Origin: Shewanella sp. NIFS-20-20
Lineage (GTDB): Bacteria; Pseudomonadota; Gammaproteobacteria; Enterobacterales; Shewanellaceae
DNA: 59,986 bases
Direction: 5' to 3'
NCBI RefSeq assembly: GCF_019209865.1
Contig: NZ_JAHUTT010000017.1
Location: 1-59,986 of the forward strand
Shown here: piece by piece, positions 20,901 to 29,090 of the stretch
Layout of the letters: each line of letters begins with the position of its first letter
Numbering within the stretch: position 1 is the stretch's first letter
Notes under the pieces: model-generated
Database searches by the model: none
Seen by the model: the letters and a program-made list of their open reading frames with translations, nothing else
Told to the model about the DNA's origin: nothing
Program-made: the position numbers and the translations under genes

Positions 20901-21428
20901 ATGGAGTTGTTAGAAGGCGCCGTGGAAGCGCTCAAACAAGGTAAAGAGCCATCACTGGCCAATTTACTGGCACAACAAGCTGAGATTGAACTGAGGGTCC
21001 CAGCCCTCTTACCCGAAGACTATGTTGGCGATGTCAACATGCGCTTATCTTTGTACAAACGCATTGCCAATGCCAACACTGAAGCGGCGCTAGATGAATT
21101 ACGAGTCGAGCTGATTGACCGATTTGGTCTGTTACCCGAAGCCACCAAGAATTTATTTGAATTGACGCTCTATAAGCATCAAGCCACGACCATGGGACTG
21201 AACAAGGTGGAGTGGCATGCTAATGGTGGCAGCATAGAATTTGGCGAGCATCACACCATAGATGCCGGCTTTATCATCAGCTTGTTACAGAGCCAGCCAC
21301 AAATATATCGAATGGACGGCCCGAATAAGCTAAAGTTCAACATACCGGCACCGACAGCCAAAGAGCGCCTGCAAAACGTCCGACAATTGTTGGATCATTT
21401 AAGTCGTCATCGCGCTCAGGCACAATAA
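17970..21428 (+). CDS. mfd: Transcription-repair coupling factor Mfd
   Basis: Mfd removes RNA polymerase stalled at DNA lesions and recruits UvrA. The 1152-residue length is full. In order: a UvrB-like N-terminal region (to about 350), the RNA polymerase interaction domain starting near 475 (LKVGQAVVHLDHGVGLYQG), the helicase core with Walker A CGDVGFGKTEVAMRAAF near 630, the DEEHRFG box near 730, motif TATPIPRTL, the TRG region RGRVGRSHHQAYAYL, and a C-terminal D7 domain. It is separated by 121 bases from the PilZ-like gene and 57 from csiV. Confidence 0.97.
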   Translation: MSEFSLLSPPAALAKPAIRYLNAPSGVARALTLAHIAKDHRGTSVIITPDTPTALSLEAELNYLLPAANVVLFPDRETLPYDSFSPHQDLVSQRLAALSRLINGEATLLIVPITTLMVRLPPCDFMAANVMVLKPGDSYHLQHMRQTLTDTGYHLVDQVYEHGEFAIRGAILDVFPSGASQPIRIELFDDEVESIRYFDPETQRSNEALPQLSMLPAKEFPTDAKGLELFRQQYRRRFEVISKAPESVYQMVSRGLMPAGIENYLPLFFNDTATLFDYLPADSQLITLGNIDGACRHYLQEINNRFVDRNIDSQRPLLSPEELFLLPEQIFAKFKQYPRFAINTDHEKAVNAKATTVADVSVNHKLKQPLQAIGQFLEHTQGRVLFSAESEGRREALQELLAKIHIKPTVFPHLESFLLSQAPIGLIVSPLSQGCQLTDLNLSLICETELFGARISQQRRRDKQKQVSQDMLVKNLAELKVGQAVVHLDHGVGLYQGLVTLDVGGISAEYLLLEYANEDKLYVPVSSLHLISRFNSTEQEKLHLNRLGNETWSKAKRKAIERIRDVAAELLDVYARREARGGQACSLDEQEYAQFCDGFPFEETVDQETAIEAVLADMCQAKTMDRLVCGDVGFGKTEVAMRAAFVAVNAGKQVVVLVPTTLLAQQHYENFKDRFADWPVEIEVMSRFKTAKEQQQVLEQLSQGKLDIVIGTHKLLQAEAKFDNLGLLVIDEEHRFGVRQKEKIKALRANVDILTLTATPIPRTLNMAMSGMRDLSIIATAPAKRLAVKTFVREYDKATTKEAIMREILRGGQVYYLHNNVETIEKCAQDIRDLVPEARVVTAHGQMRERELERVMSDFYHQRFNVLVCTTIIETGIDVPSANTIIIDRADHFGLAQLHQLRGRVGRSHHQAYAYLMTPHPKRMTTDARKRLEAIDALEELGAGFMLATQDLEIRGAGELLGDEQSGHIGKIGFSLYMELLEGAVEALKQGKEPSLANLLAQQAEIELRVPALLPEDYVGDVNMRLSLYKRIANANTEAALDELRVELIDRFGLLPEATKNLFELTLYKHQATTMGLNKVEWHANGGSIEFGEHHTIDAGFIISLLQSQPQIYRMDGPNKLKFNIPAPTAKERLQNVRQLLDHLSRHRAQAQ

Positions 21429-21485
21429 TAGTTAGCCGCAGTGCTAAACAACAAGCACTGCCCCTTAAGTTTGGAGATGTAAAAC

Positions 21486-22598
21486 GTGTTGCCTACCCCC
21501 ATTAAAACCGTGGTATTGGTGTTATTTTCTAGCATCGCGATGGGCTTTATGCCGAGCAGCTATGCTAAAGACGCGTGGTTTGAAGTCGAGATCTATGTAT
21601 TCAGTCGCGATAGCCAGCCCCAGCAAATACAAGAAGCGTTTTCCGATAACACTAAGCTGCCAAATACCCGTGGCAGTATTGACCTTATCACGCCAGAGGT
21701 AGCTCGAGAGCAGCTCTCTTTACAACATACCTTAACCCCTTGTGATGCTAATGATTGGGTGACGCGAGCCCAAGAATGCCAGCAGCAGCAACAGGGCCAA
21801 GCCCCCACTATGATTTACCCTGCCCCAATGCCAGTGCAGATCACCACCAAGAGCGCAGGTAACTCGCCCGCGGGAGTAACGGCACAAGAGGCCAATCCAA
21901 ACGCTAACAAGGCTTATTTACTCGCCGCCAGTCATGGCCAGTTCGAGCAATATATCAAACAGTTAAGTAAAGAACCCGGTACGACTGGTCTGCTGCATAT
22001 GAGCTGGCGTCAAAATATGCAACCGCGTCGCCAAGCCAGTCCTATTCACTTATTTGGTGGTAAAGACTTTGCCGCGCAATATAGCGTAATGGGCGCAGCT
22101 ATCGACCACGACCCGTCAGCGACAACAGCCACTGACACGCTGGACAACATGGACGGCACCCAGTCGGCTACCCCTCGGCAAAATAGCGACAATACTGATG
22201 GGCAACCGATGGCGGCAACGCAGTTAACTCAGCCAGATTTTCTGAGTGTCGGTGTGAGTCCGCAGGCGCAACAACCTGTGTGGCAATTGGATGGCGACTT
22301 ATTGATATATCTCGAACACTTTCTTTATATTGAAACCGATTTAGTGTTGCGGGTTGAAGGCAAAAAATTAGACTTAAAGGACGCGATACACAGTTATAGC
22401 AGTCAGCAGGCCAGTGCGGAGGCGATGAGCGCTAACCTCACTCAAACACCTACGGCGGCCACCACCTCACCTTATCTCTATGCGCTGGCGATGAAACAAA
22501 ATCGCCGGGTGCGCAGCAATGAGTTGCATTATTTCGATCACCCGCGCTTTGGTATGCTGATCCAAATTCGTAAATTAGAACCGAGCCAAAGCAACTGA
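21486..22598 (+). CDS. csiV: CsiV family peptidoglycan-binding protein
   Basis: The N-terminus is a signal peptide ending near SSYAKDA, so the protein is periplasmic. The mature start WFEVEIYVFSRDS is the CsiV hallmark; in Vibrio, CsiV is an accessory factor for the LpoA-linked response to D-amino acids. The 370-residue protein has a low-complexity centre rich in Thr, Asp, Gln and Ala (about 200-255) and a conserved tail (LHYFDHPRFGMLIQIRKLE). The start is GTG with GGAG upstream. Position directly after mfd supports the call. Confidence 0.85.
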   Translation: MLPTPIKTVVLVLFSSIAMGFMPSSYAKDAWFEVEIYVFSRDSQPQQIQEAFSDNTKLPNTRGSIDLITPEVAREQLSLQHTLTPCDANDWVTRAQECQQQQQGQAPTMIYPAPMPVQITTKSAGNSPAGVTAQEANPNANKAYLLAASHGQFEQYIKQLSKEPGTTGLLHMSWRQNMQPRRQASPIHLFGGKDFAAQYSVMGAAIDHDPSATTATDTLDNMDGTQSATPRQNSDNTDGQPMAATQLTQPDFLSVGVSPQAQQPVWQLDGDLLIYLEHFLYIETDLVLRVEGKKLDLKDAIHSYSSQQASAEAMSANLTQTPTAATTSPYLYALAMKQNRRVRSNELHYFDHPRFGMLIQIRKLEPSQSN

Positions 22599-22621
22599 AT
22601 CAAAGCGCCCACTGACCCTAC

Positions 22622-22641
22622 GCGCCGCCGAGTGGCGGCGC
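22622..22641. terminator. GC-rich hairpin between convergent genes
   Basis: A perfect 8-bp stem GCGCCGCC/GGCGGCGC has a GAGT loop. No clear U-run follows on either strand, so intrinsic termination is uncertain. It lies between csiV and the LRAT-like gene. Confidence 0.4.
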
Positions 22642-22662
22642 AAATTGCACTCTCTATAATGA

Positions 22663-23163
22663 TTAGCTTGCCGCGCTGGTGTCCATCCTGCGCCACTCAA
22701 TAGCATGGCCGAACCGTTGCGCCAGTAATAGATTTAGTTCGTCAAAATCAATCACCCGCCGCTGCTGGCCGCTGAGGCAATACCAAACAAACCGATGGCA
22801 ATTATCATTCAACAAATGATAATGGCGATAGTGATAAATGGCAGCGATGGCCGCGTCTATCGCGCGGGGCTCGACTAAGATCTGGCCAATAGAGTTGGTG
22901 GCCACAAAGATATATTCGCCAGTGCGCCCTTGTAGAAAACGCGCCATGGAGATCGGGCGAATTAAGCCGGTGCCTTGGAGCTCAACAATGCAATCATCCC
23001 CCACATAAATACCGCTATGCTCGATGACGCCAAACACATGGCAACAAACAATCGCCCCCGCCACCAGTGGCACAGGGCGGGGCTGATTGATGATTTCGCT
23101 CGGCGCTAACCCGATAGGATTCATACCGCCTCGCCATTTGCAATGTCCGCCAGTACCCGCCAT
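22663..23163 (-). CDS. LRAT-like (NlpC/P60 fold) hydrolase or acyltransferase
   Basis: This 166-residue protein shows the signature of the LRAT branch of permuted papain-fold enzymes: His49 in EHSGIYVGDD and Cys122 in LNDNCHRFVWYC, with the His before the Cys. Such proteins act on acyl-thioester or lipid substrates, but bacterial members are mostly uncharacterised. There is no signal peptide and only modest hydrophobicity. Two starts are possible, ATG 23163 or ATG 23124 (MNPIGLAPSEI). The gene is monocistronic, convergent with csiV and 300 bases from the exonuclease gene. Substrate unknown. Confidence 0.65.
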   Translation of the reverse strand: MAGTGGHCKWRGGMNPIGLAPSEIINQPRPVPLVAGAIVCCHVFGVIEHSGIYVGDDCIVELQGTGLIRPISMARFLQGRTGEYIFVATNSIGQILVEPRAIDAAIAAIYHYRHYHLLNDNCHRFVWYCLSGQQRRVIDFDELNLLLAQRFGHAIEWRRMDTSAAS

Positions 23164-23462
23164 GACGGGCTAACGGCAACTCGAGCGATGATAAGCAACA
23201 CACACTGACGGTACAATGACAAAGGCAATCCTAGGTCTAATTAGCAAAAATGAACGGGCAATATCAGGCTAGCCTATGAAAAGCTTCAAGTTCAACCGAT
23301 ATGTTGAGTGTTGCTGGCCACGGCATATTTCGCCAGCGATTAATTGTGTAAAATTGTGTCGTGTGTGGCGACTCCCGGCCAATGGTCACCATTTAATTAA
23401 GGCGCCAAATGAGAATCGATGATTTTGCTGCCCAGCCGCTATTGCCGTGGCGTAGACATTAA

Positions 23463-24155
23463 TCAGCAAAACAGTTGTCGCAATTGCGTCGGCTTGGCGG
23501 CGGCCATTTGCGCCAAGAGTAATTCGGCGCATGCCAAGGCATCCACAAAGGCACTATGAGCGGGGTAAACCGGCAGACCATAGCGTTGCCGACAGGCATC
23601 AAGGCGCAGCGCGCCACTGCCAATAGACTGCTGGGCAAGCTGCAACCTGCGTTGCTCTAATGCTAAGGTGTCAATAGCCCGCAGCGCCAGAGACTCGCCC
23701 CAAATCGCGCCGCCATGCTGCTGTAAAAAGGCCAAATCCAGCGGGGAATGATGGGCCACCAGCACTCGACCAATCGCCGCTTCCATAAAGAGCTCAAGGC
23801 CACGGGCTAACTCAAGGCCACGCTCGGTGTCTTGATCGACAATGCCATGAATACATGCACTTTGTCCCACATCTCCCGCCACATTCAATACGCAGCTGCC
23901 CGCGCGAGTCAGATTAATTTTGCCGCCATCAATGGCCACCCAACCTATGCTAACAATATGATCATTACTGGCATCAAGGCCGGTCATTTCCATATCGAAC
24001 GCCAGCAGGGGTAGTGCACTGATTGGCGCGTCGACTAACGCCGGTAAACTGGCGTAATATCGGCGTAATAACGGCTGCTGGCTCCGGGCAGCGGCTTGGC
24101 GATATTGCCACTCCCAACCGAGCTTAAAGGGTAAAAGCTTGCGATACCAAGTCAC
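23463..24155 (-). CDS. DEDDh 3'-5' exonuclease (DnaQ-like)
   Basis: This 230-residue exonuclease has motif I FDMEMTGLD (Asp54, Glu56), motif II near AHHSPLDLAFLQ and motif III H-SAFVDALA at the C-terminus, the full DEDDh set. It resembles DNA polymerase III epsilon and RNase T-like proteins but is not DnaQ itself. The start is 1 base beyond the stop of the DUF294 gene, so it should be co-translated with it. That pair is a recurring arrangement next to VC_2705-type symporters. DNA or RNA substrate cannot be told from sequence. Confidence 0.85.
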   Translation of the reverse strand: MTWYRKLLPFKLGWEWQYRQAAARSQQPLLRRYYASLPALVDAPISALPLLAFDMEMTGLDASNDHIVSIGWVAIDGGKINLTRAGSCVLNVAGDVGQSACIHGIVDQDTERGLELARGLELFMEAAIGRVLVAHHSPLDLAFLQQHGGAIWGESLALRAIDTLALEQRRLQLAQQSIGSGALRLDACRQRYGLPVYPAHSAFVDALACAELLLAQMAAAKPTQLRQLFC

Positions 24156-24156
24156 C

Positions 24157-26004
24157 TTATAAACTCCGTAAAAAACGTAATCTCACCCCAGATTGGGCAT
24201 CATCAACCACCTTAAAGGCTTCTTTTAATTGGTGTCGAGTCAATCCTGATATGTCCCCAGGCTTGAGGTAATTTGATAAGGGTTGTTGCTGGGCATATTG
24301 CTGGCCTTGATTTGCCAAGCGTAAATGGGCAATAAATTCTTGCGCATCGGCAAGATCTAAGGCTAAGCGGCGGTCAATCACGCCAGCTTGCATTAAAGAT
24401 TGCAGTCGCTTGGCAGTGTTAACCGCTTTGCAGCCGACGCTGAGGGCATAGACTCTGGCAATATCGGTCACGAGCGCATTGCCGCGGTGTTTTAAATCGA
24501 TGCCTTTAACTTCTGAACCATCACGCTCCAAGACAAACTTTCTAAAAAATCCTAGCGGCGGCCGCGTTTGTAGGGCATTGGCAGTTAATCCCGCTAAGAA
24601 AATATCATTGCCCTTGGTCGAGGCTAAGACATTATCTTGCAAGGCGGTAAACAAGCTTTCTGGGCCATAGACCGAACGCATATCAAAAAAGATACTGGCA
24701 TGCATCAACGCCTTAGGCTCAGGAGTGGTCACCCAACGACGAAAGCGCCCCTGCCAAGCCGTTAACGACATCCGCCAAGCGGAATTTTGCGCCATGATGC
24801 CGCCTGGACAGTAGACATAACCGCAATCATTTAACCCTCGGCACACCGCTTCGCTTAAGGTGGCAAAGTAATCACGGGCAAAATCATCCGGTTCGTGAGC
24901 CAACAATAATGCATTATCTTGATCGGAGCAGGCGACCTGATCTTGCCGCCCTTGAGAGCCAAAGGCCAACCAACAAAACGCCATCGGTGCTTGACCTAGT
25001 AAGTCCATATTGAGCTCGATTAACCGTCGGGTCAGCGCATCAGTCACTGAGGTTAACACTCGCCCAATTTCTTCGGCCCGCGCGTCAGCACTAATGAGTT
25101 TTTGCAATAATTCAGGAATACGCCGGCTCAGACTAATCAACTTTTCAATCACGGTCTGCCGATTAATTTCCGCAATCAATAATAACGGCTGCGAACCTTG
25201 GGAGCGAATAATGTCCGAGCTCGTCAACATGCCCACCACTTGCTCATGCTCCAGCACTGGCAAGTGATGTAAATGTTGTTCACTCATGATACTCATGGCC
25301 TCAAACACTAAGGTGTTGGGGCTTACGGTAAAGGGCGATGGTGTCATGATGCTGGCCACTGGCGTGCGACCATCAAGGCCGGCGGCTAATACTCGACTGC
25401 GCAGATCTCTGTCGGTTACTATCCCTACCAGCTGTTGGTTATCAGTCACCACCACCGAAGATACCCGGGCATGGGTCATGGATTTTGCCGCATCGGCGAC
25501 ACTGGCTTGTAACTCAATGCTTAAGGCCGGACGACTCATTAACGCCCCAATCCGACTCATGGTGCTTTGATCTTTGGCCTTAAAGCGAGCTTGATTGCGC
25601 AAACGCTTGGCATAGGCCTTATTAAAAAAGCGGTCAAACTCGCGGTTTAAGGATCTCAGCTCATTAAAGGTGTAGGCATCGAGTTCATACACTAAGCCAT
25701 CTTCTAAAATATTGACCTGATTATGACTGACCTCGCCCGAGAGTAGCGACGGATAGCCAAAATAATCCCCCTCGCCTAACCTATCGAGTAACTCCCCTTG
25801 AGGATCATTCACCTCAAATGCGCCGCTGCGAACAATATACAAGCTAAAGCAGTCGCTTTTTAGCGTCACTTGGCGCTGACTGGTACTGAAATAGCTAATT
25901 TGTAACCGCCGCGCTACCTGCTCGCACGAGCTCTCAGGCAAACAATCAAACGGCACTAACGAACGCATAAATTGCACCAAAGGTTGTAACTCACTCGCAT
26001 CCAT
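24157..26004 (-). CDS. cNMP-binding/CBS/DUF294 nucleotidyltransferase-like signalling protein
   Basis: This 615-residue cytoplasmic protein has four parts: a cyclic-nucleotide-binding-like domain (about 20-130, with GEGDYFGYPSLLSGE), a CBS pair (about 155-275), a DUF294 nucleotidyltransferase-like domain with FGSQGRQDQVACSDQDNALL near 355-375, and a DUF294 C-terminal helical domain. This is the architecture of the E. coli-absent 'cNMP/CBS/NTase' family, thought to sense nucleotides and possibly modify a partner. A terminator separates it from the symporter upstream, so it probably has its own promoter. It is coupled to the exonuclease gene. Confidence 0.88.
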   Translation of the reverse strand: MDASELQPLVQFMRSLVPFDCLPESSCEQVARRLQISYFSTSQRQVTLKSDCFSLYIVRSGAFEVNDPQGELLDRLGEGDYFGYPSLLSGEVSHNQVNILEDGLVYELDAYTFNELRSLNREFDRFFNKAYAKRLRNQARFKAKDQSTMSRIGALMSRPALSIELQASVADAAKSMTHARVSSVVVTDNQQLVGIVTDRDLRSRVLAAGLDGRTPVASIMTPSPFTVSPNTLVFEAMSIMSEQHLHHLPVLEHEQVVGMLTSSDIIRSQGSQPLLLIAEINRQTVIEKLISLSRRIPELLQKLISADARAEEIGRVLTSVTDALTRRLIELNMDLLGQAPMAFCWLAFGSQGRQDQVACSDQDNALLLAHEPDDFARDYFATLSEAVCRGLNDCGYVYCPGGIMAQNSAWRMSLTAWQGRFRRWVTTPEPKALMHASIFFDMRSVYGPESLFTALQDNVLASTKGNDIFLAGLTANALQTRPPLGFFRKFVLERDGSEVKGIDLKHRGNALVTDIARVYALSVGCKAVNTAKRLQSLMQAGVIDRRLALDLADAQEFIAHLRLANQGQQYAQQQPLSNYLKPGDISGLTRHQLKEAFKVVDDAQSGVRLRFLRSL

Positions 26005-26090
26005 CCACTGACTCGCTCAACTGACCAATAACACCATAAATCCACTATAAGGAACCCTGACCATAAAGCCTATAAGACTAAGGTGCAAAA

Positions 26091-26117
26091 CGGAAAAAAG
26101 GCGCCCTAAGGCGCCTT
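26091..26117 (-). terminator. Intrinsic terminator of the symporter operon
   Basis: On the minus strand the sequence is a GGCGCC stem, TTAG loop, GGCGCC stem, then TTTTTT. It lies 22 bases after the symporter stop and before the DUF294 gene. Confidence 0.9.
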
Positions 26118-26138
26118 GTCATCTGGAGGGTGATGGCA

Positions 26139-27857
26139 TTAGTGATCTTGCGCTTCACCCGCCCCTTTAGGGAAACGAATTGACTCGACCATCTCACCGA
26201 TTTCATCGGGTATTTTCGCCGTCATCTTCATGACCACTAAGGCAACAGCAAAGTTAACCAACATACCGATAATACCGATACCTTCAGGAGAAATACCCAT
26301 GAACCAATGGTCAGCATTATTAATCTCAGGGTTCATAAATTTAAAGTAACCAATATAGGCAGAGGTAAATAACAAACCTGAAACCATACCGGCAATAGCC
26401 CCTTCTTTATTCATAGTTTTCGAGAAAATACCCATGATGATGGCTGGGAACAAGCTCGATGCTGCCAAACCGAAGGCCAAGGCTACCACCGCCGCCACAA
26501 ATCCTGGCGGATTAATCCCGAAGTACCCCGCAATAATAATTCCCACTGCCGCGGCAAGTCGGGCATATAAGAGTTCTTGTTTATCGGAAATATTGGGTGC
26601 CAGATTTTTCTTCAATAAGTCATGGGAAACCGAGGTTGAAATCACCAACAACAGTCCTGCCGATGTCGATAAGGCCGCCGCCATACCACCCGCCGCGACC
26701 AGTGCAATCACCCACGCAGGTAAAGAGGCAATTTCTGGGGTTGCCAATACCATGATGTCGCGGTCAATTTTCATTTCATTGCGCTCACCATTGGCATAGA
26801 ACATCTTGCCATCACCGTTTTTATCATCCCAGGTGATAAGACCTGTCTTCTCCCAGTTTTTAATCCAAGAAGGCGCTTGTGCATACTCGACACCCGATTG
26901 CTCAGGGCCATTAATGGTTTCAATCATATTGACGCGAGAGAACGCCGACAATGCAGGGATGGTGGTATACATGATGGCAATAAACAGCAGTGCCCAACCG
27001 GCCGAACTCCGTGCATCTTTCACACGTGGCACAGTAAAGAAGCGCACAATGACGTGAGGTAAACCTGCCGTACCCACCATCAATGCTGCCGTAATCGCGA
27101 ACACATCGATCATCGATTTAGAGCCTTCAGTGTACTGATTGAAGCCCAGTTCGGCCGAGAGGCCATCGAGTTTATCCAGTAAGAACACCCCAGAGCCATT
27201 GCCCGCGGCATCTTTCAGTTCAGCACCAAAGCCGATCTGCGGGAAGATATGGCCGGTCATCATGATAGAGATAAAGATTGCCGGAACCATAAAGGCAAAA
27301 ATCATCACGCAGTATTGCGCTACCTGAGTGTAAGTAATGCCTTTCATACCGCCAAGCACCGCATAGAAGAACACCACCCCCATACCGATAAACACCCCGG
27401 TATTGATGTCGACTTCTAAGAAGCGCGAGAACACCACCCCAACGCCACGCATTTGCCCCGCAATATAAGTAAAGCAAATAAAGATGGCACAAATCACGGC
27501 CACCGTACGCGCCGCTTGTGAGTAATAACGCTCACCGATAAAGTCAGGCACAGTGTATTTACCAAACTTACGTAAATACGGCGCCATACATAAGGCCAGT
27601 AACACATAGCCACCGGTCCACCCCATCAAGTACACACTACCGTCGTAACCGACGAAGGAGACAATACCAGCCAACGAAATAAACGACGCCGCCGACATCC
27701 AATCTGCCGCCGTCGCCGCACCATTCATAACCGGCGGTACCCCGCCACCTGCCACATAAAAATCTTTAGTCGAGCCAGCACGCGCCCAAATCGCAATGGC
27801 GATATAGAGAGCAAACGACCCGCCCACAATCAAATAAGTTAAGGTTTGTAAATCCAT
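26139..27857 (-). CDS. Na+/solute symporter, VC_2705 family (probable acetate/monocarboxylate)
   Basis: This 572-residue SSS-family transporter has about 13 helices. Typical segments are AAADWMSAASFISLAGIVSF near the first helices, LRKFGKYTVPDFIGERYYS and the GTAGLPHVIVRFFTVP loop. Annotations often call it ActP, but its partner here is a DUF4212 protein rather than the DUF485 YjcH of E. coli, which indicates the VC_2705 subfamily. An insertion around 310-365 (residues rich in Asn, Asp and Lys) is unlike short ActP. It follows the DUF4212 gene by 10 bases and is closed by a terminator. Confidence 0.9.
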   Translation of the reverse strand: MDLQTLTYLIVGGSFALYIAIAIWARAGSTKDFYVAGGGVPPVMNGAATAADWMSAASFISLAGIVSFVGYDGSVYLMGWTGGYVLLALCMAPYLRKFGKYTVPDFIGERYYSQAARTVAVICAIFICFTYIAGQMRGVGVVFSRFLEVDINTGVFIGMGVVFFYAVLGGMKGITYTQVAQYCVMIFAFMVPAIFISIMMTGHIFPQIGFGAELKDAAGNGSGVFLLDKLDGLSAELGFNQYTEGSKSMIDVFAITAALMVGTAGLPHVIVRFFTVPRVKDARSSAGWALLFIAIMYTTIPALSAFSRVNMIETINGPEQSGVEYAQAPSWIKNWEKTGLITWDDKNGDGKMFYANGERNEMKIDRDIMVLATPEIASLPAWVIALVAAGGMAAALSTSAGLLLVISTSVSHDLLKKNLAPNISDKQELLYARLAAAVGIIIAGYFGINPPGFVAAVVALAFGLAASSLFPAIIMGIFSKTMNKEGAIAGMVSGLLFTSAYIGYFKFMNPEINNADHWFMGISPEGIGIIGMLVNFAVALVVMKMTAKIPDEIGEMVESIRFPKGAGEAQDH

Positions 27858-27867
27858 GGCTCAGTCC

Positions 27868-28134
27868 TCAGTCTTCATGTACGTTATATTTTTTATCGAG
27901 GGCATTTGCCTTGGCTGCATACACAAAAATCAGCACGACAAATACATACATGGCACCTTGTTGAGCAAACCAAAATCCCAACTTAAAGCCCATAAAATGG
28001 ACTTGATTTAAAGTATCAACCAACATGATGCCGCACACGTAGGACACCACGAACCAGATTGCGAGCAATCCCAGCACCAGTCTGAGATTTTCAGACCAAT
28101 AGCCTTTTGCCTTATCGTTATTTTCAAAAGCCAT
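27868..28134 (-). CDS. DUF4212 small subunit of Na+/solute symporter
   Basis: This 88-residue protein has two hydrophobic helices, LVLGLLAIWFVVSYVCGIML and MYVFVVLIFVYAAKANALD. It matches the DUF4212 symporter small-subunit family. Start ATG 28134 (MAFENNDKAKGYW) has a strong AAGGGAG site; an upstream in-frame ATG at 28170 adds twelve residues without one. It is first in the two-gene symporter operon. Confidence 0.9.
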   Translation of the reverse strand: MAFENNDKAKGYWSENLRLVLGLLAIWFVVSYVCGIMLVDTLNQVHFMGFKLGFWFAQQGAMYVFVVLIFVYAAKANALDKKYNVHED

Positions 28135-28736
28135 AGTGACTCCCTTGTTGAATTCAATGTTCAACACCAATCTAACAAGTCAGTAACACGCCACAATCAA
28201 GACCTTAGTCTATGCAGTGGTTGCGAATAACAACCAAAATAACATAACTAATTGTTATACAGTGGTTTTAGTGAAGAGCGGTAAGTGTTAACCCTGAACG
28301 TTATCACCCGCCCCTTAGACTAATGTCGAACACGCAATGGTTAATATTGTGGTTCTTCCCCTGTACTCCAGAATAAACGCATTAAATAATTTCAATGGGT
28401 TAGGAATAACGCACGCGATTAACCGGCGCCGAGATCGTTAGCGGTGAACAAGGAAACACCTCCCATGACGGCGTGCACTTGCAATCGTTGATTCAACCTC
28501 GTTTGGCGCGGTCATTGCTTGAGTGTGAAGTAGTTCGGACAAAGTTGATTTGCTAAAATCCCCGCTAATTTTGGCAATAATTCAGTTTGGGGCACTTGGT
28601 TGCGATTGAGGATTGACCGCGTTCTATTTTTAAGGCTGATAATGACCCAGAGCAGGATCATACTTTGTTAATGAATTGAACTTTTCACAGCAAGCGTGAT
28701 CTGATCAGGCATGTTAATCTGCCATGATGATCTCGC
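28135..28736. other. Intergenic stretch, left edge of accessory island
   Basis: No convincing gene is seen over 600 bases. The part next to 28134 must hold the symporter promoter, but no clear motif was found. A 49-codon minus-strand frame (28512-28661) starts with a hydrophobic stretch but has no ribosome site, and I do not call it. The last 60 bases before 28737 probably belong to the 5' end of the adjacent transposase remnant. Confidence 0.5.
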
Positions 28737-28931
28737 ATGTCATTGTTCGACCATTTGAAACTCATTGAAGACCCTCGCTCTCACATCAATCTAGACCACG
28801 ACTTAGTCGATATTATCTTTCTGGTTCTCGCCGCCATAGTCTCGGAGGGCGATGACTGGAAGTCTATTAATGAATTTAGTGTCGTAAAGCTAGAGTGGTT
28901 ACGTCAACATCGAGACTTTGATAAAAAATAA
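28737..28931 (+). pseudogene. Truncated N-terminus of an ISAs1-family transposase
   Basis: About 62 codons match the N-terminal 'transposase-associated' region of ISAs1/H-repeat proteins: EDPRSH, VDIIFLVLAAIVSEG, and LEWLRQHRDFD. Homology ends at the boundary of the 70-bp repeat at 28921, where the frame runs into TAA. The catalytic DDE part is missing, so it cannot transpose. Confidence 0.75.
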
Positions 28932-28990
28932 AAAGCCACCCATATTAAAACAATGATTTAACCCGCATCCTCGCGCTATGTCAGCAATCA
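28921..28990. repeat. 70-bp direct repeat, copy 1
   Basis: This copy differs from copy 2 (29021-29090) at one base (T at 28958, C at 29058). The copies are separated by 30 bases, giving a 100-bp period. The left edge is exactly where the plus-strand transposase homology stops. Confidence 0.93.
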
Positions 28991-29020
28991 TCTCACGCTT
29001 AACGAGGTCATAACGTTTCA

Positions 29021-29090
29021 ATAAAAAATAAAAAGCCACCCATATTAAAACAATGATCTAACCCGCATCCTCGCGCTATGTCAGCAATCA
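29021..29090. repeat. 70-bp direct repeat, copy 2
   Basis: This is the second copy of the repeat. Its right edge coincides with the point where the minus-strand transposase remnant begins. On the minus strand the repeat reads as a short open frame (IADIARGCGLNH) continuing from the remnant. Confidence 0.93.

Noticed and set aside
23278..23462. Short plus-strand frames (48 and 17 codons) between LRAT-like and exonuclease genes
   Set aside because: They are too short, with no ribosome site or known family; likely chance frames in the intergenic DNA.
28512..28661. 49-codon minus-strand frame with hydrophobic start
   Set aside because: There is no ribosome site and no homology I recognise; it lies in mobile-element debris.
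28921..29090. Possible CRISPR array
   Set aside because: Only two copies, 70 bp long with a 30-bp spacer, without cas genes and embedded in transposase remnants; unit length is wrong for CRISPR repeats.
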